Source: JAFDVL01 sp043783625 (GTDB taxonomy: Bacteria; Acidobacteriota; Blastocatellia; RBC074). From it: a stretch of DNA of 64,000 bases. The stretch spans positions 1-64,000 of the forward strand of contig JAYVZE010000240.1 in assembly GCA_043783625.1 (NCBI GenBank), written 5' to 3'. Made by a program: the position numbers and the translations under genes. Below are positions 8,108-15,981 of this stretch, in pieces. The notes under the pieces were generated by a model, which saw only the letters and a list, made by a program, of their open reading frames with translations, was not told the DNA's origin and did not search any database. Each line of letters begins with the position of its first letter. Position 1 is the stretch's first letter.

Positions 8108-10402
8108 CTATTTGGGAAGATTTTTTTGTGAGGAATTGATTGAGGAACAAGATTCAATCATTGAGGTCACGGTTCGCAAAATCTCGGCTGGCAAGCTCGG
8201 CTTTGGTAGGAAAGCGGAAGCACCGATTGAAAAGGCTTCCTCAATCGTTTCTTTTTTAGCCAGACCGCTGGTAATAATAATTTTTAACGTGGGCAATATT
8301 TTTTTTAGTTCTCGAATTGTGGTTAATCCATCTACTCCCGGCATCATCAAGTCAACAATTGCCAGTTCGGGCTGGAAGCCCTCTTCACGGACTAATTGAA
8401 TCGCTCTCGCTCCACCTTGTGCTGTCTGAGGACGGAATCCGTAGCCCTTCAAAACCTCACCTGTTAACAACAGAATTTCACTTTCGTCGTCAACAATTAA
8501 GATTTGCTGACCGCTTCCAGTCAGCGCGGCTGAGGCTTCCACTTTTGCCTGCGGAGAGAAAGCCTCGTCTAGTTTTGGTAGATAGATTTCAAAAGTAGTG
8601 CCAATATCTTTTTCACTCTGAACTGCCACAAAGCCGTTATGCCCTTTGACGATGCCTTGAACAGTTGAAAGTCCCAGACCAGTTCCTTGTCCAAGCGGCT
8701 TCGTAGTAAAGAATGGCTCGAAGATTTTATCCCTGACTTTTGGATCAATTCCAGTTCCTGTATCAGACACTTCTATGACGATAAAATCTCCAGAGACATT
8801 CTCCGATAAAAAAGGTGAGAACTGATCCTGAAGGATCGCCTCTCTGGTATTAATAGTAATCACGCCGCCATCCGGCATCGCATCTCTGGCATTGACGCAA
8901 AGATTCATCAGGACTTGATACAATTGAGTACCATCGCCTAAGACCAGGCTCTGAGCACTCGAACATTTAATCTCAAAACGGATCGAGCGTGGAATTGTAT
9001 CCGATAAAATCCCCACAATTTCCGAAATTAACGGTTCGATAATGACAGGATTTTTTTCACCACTGGCACCCCGGGCGTAGGTGAGAACTTGCTTAATCAA
9101 ATCAGCTCCACGTTCGGCACTCCGCTGGAGAGTGTCAATTAATTGCCGGCTGTCATCGTCCGGCAAGCGCAAATGCAAAATGCGCGTTGCGAGCAGAATG
9201 GGAGCGAGAACATTATTCAAATCATGCGCAATTCCTGACGCCAGCGTCAAAATACTTTCCATTCGCTGAGTCCGATAGATCTGCTCTTCCAACTGTTTTT
9301 TCTCAGTTATATCGGTATTGATAAACAGATAGGAATGCGCCTCATCCTGAACATCTTTGACGAGCCTCCAGTGACATTCTGCTCTGATCTGTTCCCCTGA
9401 TTTAGTATGATGCCGTGATTCGCCTCCCCACTCACCTTTTGAACCTAAAATATTAAATTGGGGGCTCACTTTATCATCGTCATTCAAATCGAAAAGTAAG
9501 GCTTTGAGGTTTTTCCCAATTGCCTCAGAAAGTCCCCAGCCATAAATTTTCACGGCTCCTTTGTTCCAGAAGGTAATATTAAAATCCAGATCACAGACAA
9601 TGATAGCATCCGGGGCAATATCTAAAAGTGCAGCTTGTTGTTGCAAGCGATGTTCAGTTTTTTTCTGCCCGGAAATATCACGAGCAATGGTAGAAAAATA
9701 CGATACCTGCTGATCGGTGGCCCGATGAGCAATCGTGACTTGAAGAACGGGGATGATTTTATTTTCTCGGGTGAGTAAGGCAGTTTCCCCAGTCCAGACA
9801 CCTTCGCGCAAAGCAATTGGCAGACCTATATTTAAGATTCGGTCACTGACTTCCTGGGGGTGAAATTGAGTGTTTGAAACATCGTCTGTCTCAGCCAATC
9901 CGATCATTCGACGCCCGGCACTATTGAGAAAGGTTGGCCGTCCCCGACCGTCGGTAATACAAACAAAATCGGTGGTTGCCTCAATGACAGCCTTAAAGCG
10001 TTCCTGTTCTTCGGAAGCTTTCAGCAAGCTGGTAATATCTTTAAAATAAAGGTTTGCCCCATTGGTACAAGGCTGAATATAATTCTCAATCCAACGACCG
10101 GTGTAAGGGCAAAGTTCTCTAAAAATAACTGTCTGCTGCATTTCGACTGCACGCAAAGCCTCGGCTTTCAAACCTGATTGCTCCAGCAGCGGAAAGTTCT
10201 CCCAGAGATTTGCGCCGAGAAGTGCATCCGAGAGATTCAGAAGTTGCTTACATTTTGGACTGATGAAACTAAACTGCCACTGCTGGTCGTAGGTACAATA
10301 ACCATCCGTCAAATCATCCAGAAGCCGAATTAGATGTCCACCCTCAACCAACTGGCGATCCGCTAAGTTTAATGCTGGATTAGATGAAATTGTGGTATTC
10401 AT
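8108..10402 (-). CDS. PAS-domain hybrid sensor histidine kinase with C-terminal receiver
   Basis: A 764-residue soluble sensor kinase without membrane helices. About residues 20-375 form three PAS-like units (for example AVIEATTDFVCITDGRG and ALLDIAPDAIIVCDL, the latter followed by a FINTDITEKK ending). The dimerisation/phosphoacceptor box is GIAHDLNNVLAPI. The ATP-binding domain has the N box LMNLCVNARDAMPDGG and G boxes VSDTGTGID and GTGLGLSTVQG. A receiver domain follows (ILIVDDESEILLL, phosphoacceptor AIVDLMMPGVDG, and conserved KPSLP). This arrangement implies internal phosphorelay. ATG at 10402 is preferred to an upstream in-frame GTG. No partner regulator is adjacent. Confidence 0.9.
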   Translation of the reverse strand: MNTTISSNPALNLADRQLVEGGHLIRLLDDLTDGYCTYDQQWQFSFISPKCKQLLNLSDALLGANLWENFPLLEQSGLKAEALRAVEMQQTVIFRELCPYTGRWIENYIQPCTNGANLYFKDITSLLKASEEQERFKAVIEATTDFVCITDGRGRPTFLNSAGRRMIGLAETDDVSNTQFHPQEVSDRILNIGLPIALREGVWTGETALLTRENKIIPVLQVTIAHRATDQQVSYFSTIARDISGQKKTEHRLQQQAALLDIAPDAIIVCDLDFNITFWNKGAVKIYGWGLSEAIGKNLKALLFDLNDDDKVSPQFNILGSKGEWGGESRHHTKSGEQIRAECHWRLVKDVQDEAHSYLFINTDITEKKQLEEQIYRTQRMESILTLASGIAHDLNNVLAPILLATRILHLRLPDDDSRQLIDTLQRSAERGADLIKQVLTYARGASGEKNPVIIEPLISEIVGILSDTIPRSIRFEIKCSSAQSLVLGDGTQLYQVLMNLCVNARDAMPDGGVITINTREAILQDQFSPFLSENVSGDFIVIEVSDTGTGIDPKVRDKIFEPFFTTKPLGQGTGLGLSTVQGIVKGHNGFVAVQSEKDIGTTFEIYLPKLDEAFSPQAKVEASAALTGSGQQILIVDDESEILLLTGEVLKGYGFRPQTAQGGARAIQLVREEGFQPELAIVDLMMPGVDGLTTIRELKKILPTLKIIITSGLAKKETIEEAFSIGASAFLPKPSLPAEILRTVTSMIESCSSINSSQKNLPK

Positions 10403-10551
10403 AAATTTCACTCAGTTTTCAGGCAGTCAGCCGTGGCGTGACCTATTAAAAATGAATGATGGATAGCTAAGTTGAATTTACCGACAAAAAGAAAGCTGAA
10501 CGCAGAAGCTCAAGGGAGAAGGCTTCCCGCGTAAATAATACCCGCTTTCCC

Positions 10552-10592
10552 CAAAAAAGAAAAAAGGTAGCACCATTGTCACGTGCCACCTT
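10552..10592 (-). terminator. Intrinsic terminator after the TolB-like gene
   Basis: The stem arms are 10564-10573 and 10583-10592 (AAGGTAGCAC / GTGCCACCTT, one mismatch). On the minus strand it is followed by a run of T with a single C (10552-10563). It lies 28 bases beyond the stop of the TolB-like gene. Confidence 0.85.
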
Positions 10593-10619
10593 CATTAAAT
10601 TTTATTACTTGCTGCTGAA

Positions 10620-11681
10620 TTACGGCTGCCAATCCGCGATAAAAATATTCGTATCACCCTGTTTTGCAGCATTGCGATTGGAGGCAAAAACCAGTTTTTT
10701 CCCGTCAGGAGTGAACATCGGAAAACCATCGAACGTGTCGTTATACGTGATGCGCTCAATGCCTGAACCATCTGTATTCACTGCGTACAAATCAAAATTT
10801 CTCCCTTTGGGATCATCCATATTGGAAGAGAAAATAATTCGTTTTCCATTCGGGAAAAAGAACGGTGCGAAGCTCGCTTTATTGAAATTTGTAATGCGGC
10901 GTTTGCCGGAACCGTCGGCATTCATGACCCACAAATCCAGTTTTGTAGGGCGAATTAAATCTTCGTTCAGGAGCGAAATATAATCGGCTTTTTCTTTCTC
11001 AGTTTCAGGATGAAAGGCACGGTAGACAATCTGCTTCCCGTCGGCACTCCAAAACGGGCCGCCATCGTAGCCCAGCTCATTCGTCAGTTTTTTGACGTTC
11101 CCGCCGTTTTTATCCATGGTGTAAATATCAAGATCGCCATCACGCAACGAAGTGAAAACAATCATTCCATCTTGACGAATCGTGGCTTCGGCATCGTAAC
11201 GCGGAGTCGTCGTTAAGGGCTTCGCATTTTTACCCTCTAAATCTGCCTGAAAAATATCAAATCCTTTAAAGAGTGACCAGACATAGCCTTTTGAAAAATC
11301 AGGCTTGGGCGGACACTGTGAGGCAAATTTATGAGTCGAGGCATACACGATATGCTTTTTATCCGGGGTGTAATACGCACAGGTCGTCTTCCCTTCACCG
11401 TTCGAGAGCAGCTTCACATCCGTGCCATCAATCTTCATCGAATAAATCTGGTCGCAACCATCGGCTTTGGGGGCGCGTTGAAAAATCAAACGCTTTCCAT
11501 CGAAGGAAAAATACGCTTCAGCATTTTCACCGCCAAGCGTCAATTGCTTAATATTTTTGAGATGTTTTTCCTCATTCGTCATCGCAGGTTGGGCGGTTTG
11601 CGCTTCACTCACACGAGGCTGCGAAAAAAATACCGGGATCGAAACCAGGATAATCAGGGCTGTTATCAATAAGGCTTTCAT
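10620..11681 (-). CDS. Secreted TolB-like beta-propeller (PD40 repeat) protein
   Basis: A 353-residue protein with a signal peptide (MKALLITALIILVSIPVFF) and at least five WD40-like/PD40 repeats, seen as repeating pairs such as AYFSFDGKRLIFQR, YYTPDKKHIVYAS, PFWSADGKQIVYRA, PFFFPNGKRIIFSSN and PMFTPDGKKLVFASN, each with a D-x-Y-x-M/V-N-x-D-G element. The family folds into a periplasmic beta-propeller like TolB. Whether it works with a Tol-Pal system is not shown, as no tol or pal genes are nearby. The ATG at 11681 is chosen because the longer upstream frame runs into an intergenic inverted repeat and would bury the signal peptide. Confidence 0.85.
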   Translation of the reverse strand: MKALLITALIILVSIPVFFSQPRVSEAQTAQPAMTNEEKHLKNIKQLTLGGENAEAYFSFDGKRLIFQRAPKADGCDQIYSMKIDGTDVKLLSNGEGKTTCAYYTPDKKHIVYASTHKFASQCPPKPDFSKGYVWSLFKGFDIFQADLEGKNAKPLTTTPRYDAEATIRQDGMIVFTSLRDGDLDIYTMDKNGGNVKKLTNELGYDGGPFWSADGKQIVYRAFHPETEKEKADYISLLNEDLIRPTKLDLWVMNADGSGKRRITNFNKASFAPFFFPNGKRIIFSSNMDDPKGRNFDLYAVNTDGSGIERITYNDTFDGFPMFTPDGKKLVFASNRNAAKQGDTNIFIADWQP

Positions 11682-11709
11682 AAATTTAATTTGAAGAACT
11701 GGAAAATAT

Positions 11710-11811
11710 CGTACAGTGGGCTGCCAGCCCGCGTCCGAAGCTGAGATGACTAATTTCTTTGCAGAAACCCTAGCCAAACCTCAGTGGACGGGCTGACAGC
11801 CCATGCTACGA
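11710..11811. repeat. Composite inverted repeat (GGGCTGNCAGCCC type)
   Basis: Arms around 11710-11737 and 11785-11811 are imperfect reverse complements sharing CGTA, GGGCTGNCAGCCCG and TCC elements. Each arm contains a small palindrome (GGGCTG-c/a-CAGCCC). It sits between pnp and the TolB-like gene and probably forms a long hairpin in the transcript. Confidence 0.75.
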
Positions 11812-11831
11812 TGAAATGTAGTCAGAGAAAA

Positions 11832-13955
11832 TTATTCTTCTTCTGATTCAGATTTTGCTTTGTCTCGTTTTTCTTCCATCAACAAGGCTTTCCGGCTTAG
11901 ACGAATCTTATTGCCTTCCAACCCGATGCATTTGACCATCAACTGTTGACCTTCCGTTAATTCATCGCGGACATCGCGGACGCGATAATCAGCAATTTCT
12001 GAAACGTGCAACAGTCCATCAGTGCCAGGGAAGATTTCAATAAACGCACCGAAATCTACAATTCGATTGACCGTTCCAAGATAGGTTTTTCCGATCTCAG
12101 CTTCGGCAGTCAAATCACGAATAATCTGAAGTGCCTGTTCTCCGGCTTCACCGTTATTGGTGGCAATTGAAATGCGTCCACTATCCTCGACATCAATCTT
12201 CGCACCTGTCCGCTCGACGATTGATTTGATGACTTTACCGCCTGGTCCAATGACGTCACGAATTTTGTCTACCGGAATCTGGATCGTCAAAATTCTTGGC
12301 GCATACTTATTGAGTTCAGGACGGCCTTCGGTCAGGATTTCATCCATCTTATCGAGGATAAATAACCGGCCTTTGCGCGCCTGCTCTAAAGCTTCCTGCA
12401 TGATCTGTGTATTCAGACCCGTGATTTTAATATCCATTTGCAAAGCAGTGATACCAGCTCGCGTACCCGCTACTTTGAAATCCATGTCGCCGTAGTGATC
12501 TTCCGCACCAGCGATGTCAGACAACACAGCAAATTTCTTGTCTTCCTTGACGAGTCCCATGGCGACACCAGCGACCGGAGCTTTGACCGGAACGCCGGCA
12601 TCCATCAGCGAAAGAATTCCGCCGCAGATGGTTGCCATTGATGACGAACCGTTTGATTCTGTAATGTCAGAAACGATGCGAATGACATACGGAAATTCTG
12701 CTTCATCGGGAAGCACGGCTTCGATGGCGCGATGTGCTAACACTCCGTGACCAATTTCGCGGCGTCCGGGTGATCCGGTACGCCCGGTTTCACCAACCGA
12801 AAACGGCGGGAAATTGTAATTCAACATGAATTTACGTTTATATTCGCCTGTTTCGAGATGCTCAATGTATTGCACATCCTGCGAAGTTCCGAGCGTCGTC
12901 GTCACCAACGCCTGTGTTTCACCACGCGTAAATAACGACGAACCGTGAACACGCGGCAGGACTCCGACTTCAATCGTGATCGGACGAATTTCAGAAAAGC
13001 GGCGACCATCAGGACGACGTTTATTATTCAAAATATCGTCACGGAAGATTCGCTCTTTCAGCACATCAAACAAGGCCGCAGCCTCAGCGCGTTTCGCCGG
13101 CTCTTCTTCAGGATAACTTTCTTTGACCCGTTTTTTCAGGTCGGCAATCGTGTTGTAGCTTTCGATTTTCGATTTATTTTCGACGTTCAAAGCTTCGCGT
13201 AATTCGGCTGAGAACTTAGCATCCAACTCAGCCACCATCTCTTCATTCAGTGTTGGAGTTACAAATTCACGCTTCTTAATGCCGAGCGTTTCAAACATTG
13301 ATTTTTGTAACGCGACCAGCTTTTTAATTTCGTTATGACCAAATAAAAGAGCTTCGAGGATGACCTGTTCACTGACTTCTTTCGCGCCAGCTTCGACCAT
13401 CACAATGGCGTCTTCACTGCCAGCGACGAGCAGGTTTAATTTTGAATTTCTGATTTGCTCATACGTTGGATTCACGACGTATTTATCTTCAACTAATCCA
13501 ACCCGAACACCGGCAATCGGCGTATGGAACGGAATGTCAGACAAATAAAGGGCCGCCGAAGCTCCGGTAATGGAAAGCACGTCTGGATCGTAATCTTCAT
13601 CAGCCGAAACCACCATCGAAATGATCTGCGTTTCATGCAGGTAGCCTTCGGGAAATAACGGACGTAAGGGACGATCTGTCAAACGACAAGTCAGAATTTC
13701 TTTTTCAGTGGGACGACCTTCACGCTTGAAAAATCCACCGGGGATGCGTCCCGCCGAGTAACCATATTCACGATAATCAACGGTCAGCGGGAAAAAGCCC
13801 TGACCTTCCTTGGACTGACGTGCAGAAACGGCAGTGACCAGCACTACGGTTTCACCTTGCTGAATCAAAACAGCACCGTCAGCCTGTTTAGCGATTCTTC
13901 CCGTTTCAATCGAGATTTCAGAATCACCAAAATTAACGCTTTCTTTCAAAAACAT
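11832..13955 (-). CDS. pnp: Polyribonucleotide nucleotidyltransferase (PNPase)
   Basis: A 707-residue 3'-5' exoribonuclease that degrades RNA with phosphate and can also add tails; a trimer, commonly part of the degradosome. It has two RNase PH-like domains (first about 1-210, with YSAGRIPGGFFKREGRP; second about 305-540, with RPDGRRFSEIRPI, SSLFTRGETQALVTTTLG and the active-site region AGVPVKAPVAGVAMGL). A KH domain follows (PVDKIRDVIGPGGKVIKSI) and then an S1 domain (GKTYLGTVNRIVDFGAFIEI). Length and domain order are standard. It follows rpsO on the same strand, the common bacterial arrangement, but a terminator and about 400 bases separate them. GAGGAGAT lies before the ATG. Confidence 0.98.
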   Translation of the reverse strand: MFLKESVNFGDSEISIETGRIAKQADGAVLIQQGETVVLVTAVSARQSKEGQGFFPLTVDYREYGYSAGRIPGGFFKREGRPTEKEILTCRLTDRPLRPLFPEGYLHETQIISMVVSADEDYDPDVLSITGASAALYLSDIPFHTPIAGVRVGLVEDKYVVNPTYEQIRNSKLNLLVAGSEDAIVMVEAGAKEVSEQVILEALLFGHNEIKKLVALQKSMFETLGIKKREFVTPTLNEEMVAELDAKFSAELREALNVENKSKIESYNTIADLKKRVKESYPEEEPAKRAEAAALFDVLKERIFRDDILNNKRRPDGRRFSEIRPITIEVGVLPRVHGSSLFTRGETQALVTTTLGTSQDVQYIEHLETGEYKRKFMLNYNFPPFSVGETGRTGSPGRREIGHGVLAHRAIEAVLPDEAEFPYVIRIVSDITESNGSSSMATICGGILSLMDAGVPVKAPVAGVAMGLVKEDKKFAVLSDIAGAEDHYGDMDFKVAGTRAGITALQMDIKITGLNTQIMQEALEQARKGRLFILDKMDEILTEGRPELNKYAPRILTIQIPVDKIRDVIGPGGKVIKSIVERTGAKIDVEDSGRISIATNNGEAGEQALQIIRDLTAEAEIGKTYLGTVNRIVDFGAFIEIFPGTDGLLHVSEIADYRVRDVRDELTEGQQLMVKCIGLEGNKIRLSRKALLMEEKRDKAKSESEEE

Positions 13956-14353
13956 AATATCTCCTCAACAACAGCCGTTGCCCGAAAACAGAAGCAATTC
14001 CTGCCACCAGACAACACAATAAACAACAAAAGCCACTCAACAACAATCTGAGTGACCCGATAGCTAACTATACGGATGGAAGCGAAAAAAATGAGTACCG
14101 AGAAAAAATTTCTTCACAATTTAATCTGGTAACGCGGACGTGTTCGGCTGAGAGGCACTACTAATTATCAGTGAAGAGCAGAGGAAACGAAAGGATCAGG
14201 TTGTTCATTCTAATTCCTAAACGGATAATTCGTGGAGCGTAATCTCTGTCTTTTTGCTCACCGGTGTCTGGTGTCAGGAGCGGGCAAGACCTGCCGTCAC
14301 GTTCGGCTACAAAGAAAAGGCGACGAACCCGAAGATTCGTCGCCGTTGGTAAC
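13956..14353. other. 398-base rpsO-pnp intergenic region
   Basis: It contains the rpsO terminator at 14311-14344 and the pnp ribosome site next to 13955. The middle shows no gene. In enterobacteria this interval carries pnp autoregulatory RNA processing signals; no long RNase III-type stem is obvious here. Confidence 0.45.
14311..14344 (-). terminator. Intrinsic terminator of rpsO
   Basis: A perfect 9-bp stem (GGCGACGAA at 14319-14327 with TTCGTCGCC at 14336-14344) just after the rpsO stop. On the minus strand it is followed by TTTTCTTT. Confidence 0.9.
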
Positions 14354-14623
14354 TTACTTACGAAGACCGAGCTTCTCAATAATTTGATGGTATCGGTTAA
14401 TATCTTTGCGTTTTAAATAATCCAACATGCTGCGTCGTTCGCTAACCATTTTCAGCAAACCACGACGTGAGTGATTATCTTTTTTATGGGTTTTAAAATG
14501 CTCGGTTAACTCAACAATTCGTTTGGTTAAGAGCGCGACTTGCACTTCCGGCGAACCCGTATCGGTCGCGTGAGCGCGATGTGTTTCTAAAATTGAAGCT
14601 TTCACTTCTGTGGCTAATGGCAT
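14354..14623 (-). CDS. rpsO: 30S ribosomal protein S15
   Basis: An 89-residue protein of the normal S15 length. It has the family hallmarks HRAHATDTGSPEVQVALLT, LTEHFKTHKKDNHSRRGLL and the SERRSMLDYLKRKD stretch that contacts 16S rRNA helices 20-22. It binds early in assembly of the 30S platform. AGGAGT lies before the ATG, and a TATAAT-like -10 hexamer is visible on the minus strand at 14652-14657, though without a good -35. Confidence 0.98.
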   Translation of the reverse strand: MPLATEVKASILETHRAHATDTGSPEVQVALLTKRIVELTEHFKTHKKDNHSRRGLLKMVSERRSMLDYLKRKDINRYHQIIEKLGLRK

Positions 14624-14765
14624 TCTAACTCCTGGTAATCCTAATAGATTAATTATACCTGCGTACGAAGATCGGGGAATTTACCATAACATCTTGTTCA
14701 AGTAAAGCATCAGGTTACACAATGAAGCTTGATTCCTGACAATCCTTGAAGCAAGATATGATTCC

Positions 14766-15002
14766 ATGGACTTTGAAATTATCAGTGAAATCACTGACCT
14801 CGAAACCATTGCCATTGGTTCAGGTATTCGTGACCGAGTTCGTTTACGAAAAACCTATGGAAAGGGTCGCTGGCGTAAATTAAAAGGTACGGCTCGGGTT
14901 AAATTGGTTAATGGGGTAATTCGTCTGGCAGAGCTTCACTGGTATGAAGCACACGGAATGGGTAAACATGAATTCAAATTAAAACTTCCATTTCTTGACT
15001 AA
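14766..15002 (+). CDS. Small conserved protein of unknown function
   Basis: A 78-residue basic protein (FEIISEITDLETIAIGSG, then GKGRWRKLKGTARVKL, then LHWYEAHGMGKHEFKLK). I recognise no named domain. The residues LxxAELHWYEAHGxGxxExKxK at the end resemble short uncharacterised proteins seen in several phyla, often near toxin-like or DUF4926-type genes; no role is assigned. No strong ribosome site is visible. It is followed four bases later by another small gene, with which it probably forms a two-gene unit. Confidence 0.65.
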   Translation: MDFEIISEITDLETIAIGSGIRDRVRLRKTYGKGRWRKLKGTARVKLVNGVIRLAELHWYEAHGMGKHEFKLKLPFLD

Positions 15003-15006
15003 AAAT

Positions 15007-15249
15007 ATGGCAAAAACAAAACAAAAGAATAGAGAATTTGCTTTATGCCTCAACAATGATGGCTACAAATCATCGCTGGAAATCGGCAAGCTCTATCAAG
15101 TCATCGCTGACACTGAAGCAGAAGCTAATGGATATTTGCGCGTCATAGATGAAAGTGGTGAAGATTACGCTTTCACACTCAACCGTTTTCACGTGATGAC
15201 CTTGCCCTTACCTGTCGAAAAAACCTTACTCATGGCGGTTGGTGCGTAG
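15007..15249 (+). CDS. Small protein of unknown function
   Basis: An 80-residue protein starting MAKTKQKNREFALCLNNDGY. Its middle (SLEIGKLYQVIADTEAEANGYLRVIDESGEDYAFTL) looks like a small beta-barrel domain similar to uncharacterised short proteins with a G-K-x-Y-x-V pattern. A TTG twelve bases upstream is also in frame, but the ATG gives the better start. The 3' end overlaps the end of the convergent ATE-like gene by 24 bases. No function can be given. Confidence 0.65.
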   Translation: MAKTKQKNREFALCLNNDGYKSSLEIGKLYQVIADTEAEANGYLRVIDESGEDYAFTLNRFHVMTLPLPVEKTLLMAVGA

Positions 15250-15903
15250 TTTACAAACTACCCCTTCTCTTTCTTTAAGCACCCACCCGTCTTCCCAACC
15301 GTACTCTTCCAACCCCGAAAAGCGTTTCTTGTAATCATAATGAGAAGGCTCGCGGTAAGCGTAGCCCAAATAATAATACCGTTTTCCCAGCTCCAGGGAG
15401 TGCTGAATCGAATTGAGAATCAGGAAAATGCCAAGACTTCTCTGCTGAATTTCGGGTTCGTAAATTGAGTAAACGCTTGAAGTAGAATTTTCACCGAGAT
15501 CAAGAAAACTAACTCCGATCAATTTTCCATTTTGGAAAAGACAAACTTCTTTTGTCTCACAGGGAATCTGCGCGGGAAACGGAGATAAAAAATCGTGAAT
15601 TGAATCTGGGACGTTCTCAGTAAATCTAACTTTATGCCGCTGAAATAAGGCTTCCTTTTCCTCATCAATAAAGGCTTCACGAATAACAACTTCTAAATCA
15701 ATATTGGCTTTGAGAATTCTTTTCAAACTCGTACTCAACTTGAAAGCTGCAAGATCAATCCGCAGCGGAGTCACATGCTTTGCCCCCACCTGCGAATACC
15801 GAAAAAAATATTCTCCAAAATGTCGCCATCCGTGCGCCCAGAGATAATCCATCTGCGCCGCTGATAGCTCGTCTTTGAAAAAATATTCATTGAGTTGATT
15901 CAT
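15226..15903 (-). CDS. ATE/Bpt-like aminoacyl-tRNA--protein transferase lacking the usual cysteine cluster
   Basis: A 225-residue protein matching the arginyl/leucyl-tRNA-protein transferase fold. The N-terminal part has HGWRHFGEYFFR and PLRIDLAAF, which in the family flank a cysteine cluster. The C-terminal part has STSSVYSIYEPEIQQRSLGI, GKRYYYLGYAYR and YKKRF, the GNAT-like transfer domain. Such enzymes add Leu, Arg or related residues to acidic N termini to mark proteins for ClpAP/ClpS degradation. Between FFR and PLRID the expected Cys-x-x-Cys is replaced by YSQVGAKHVT, so the iron-sulfur site of canonical ATE proteins cannot form. ATG at 15903 is preferred over a longer start. Substrate specificity cannot be read. 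Confidence 0.75.
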   Translation of the reverse strand: MNQLNEYFFKDELSAAQMDYLWAHGWRHFGEYFFRYSQVGAKHVTPLRIDLAAFKLSTSLKRILKANIDLEVVIREAFIDEEKEALFQRHKVRFTENVPDSIHDFLSPFPAQIPCETKEVCLFQNGKLIGVSFLDLGENSTSSVYSIYEPEIQQRSLGIFLILNSIQHSLELGKRYYYLGYAYREPSHYDYKKRFSGLEEYGWEDGWVLKEREGVVCKLRTNRHE

Positions 15904-15981
15904 TCTAAGGTCGCGCAAAAAAATGTGGCGCGAACCATTAGCTCGCGCCACTCTTTCAAAAAATCTAAGGTAAAATTAAAT

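Noticed and set aside
14161..14379. Small frame overlapping the rpsO end and terminator
   Set aside because: It runs through the rpsO terminator and the 3' end of rpsO in another frame and has no ribosome site or family pattern.
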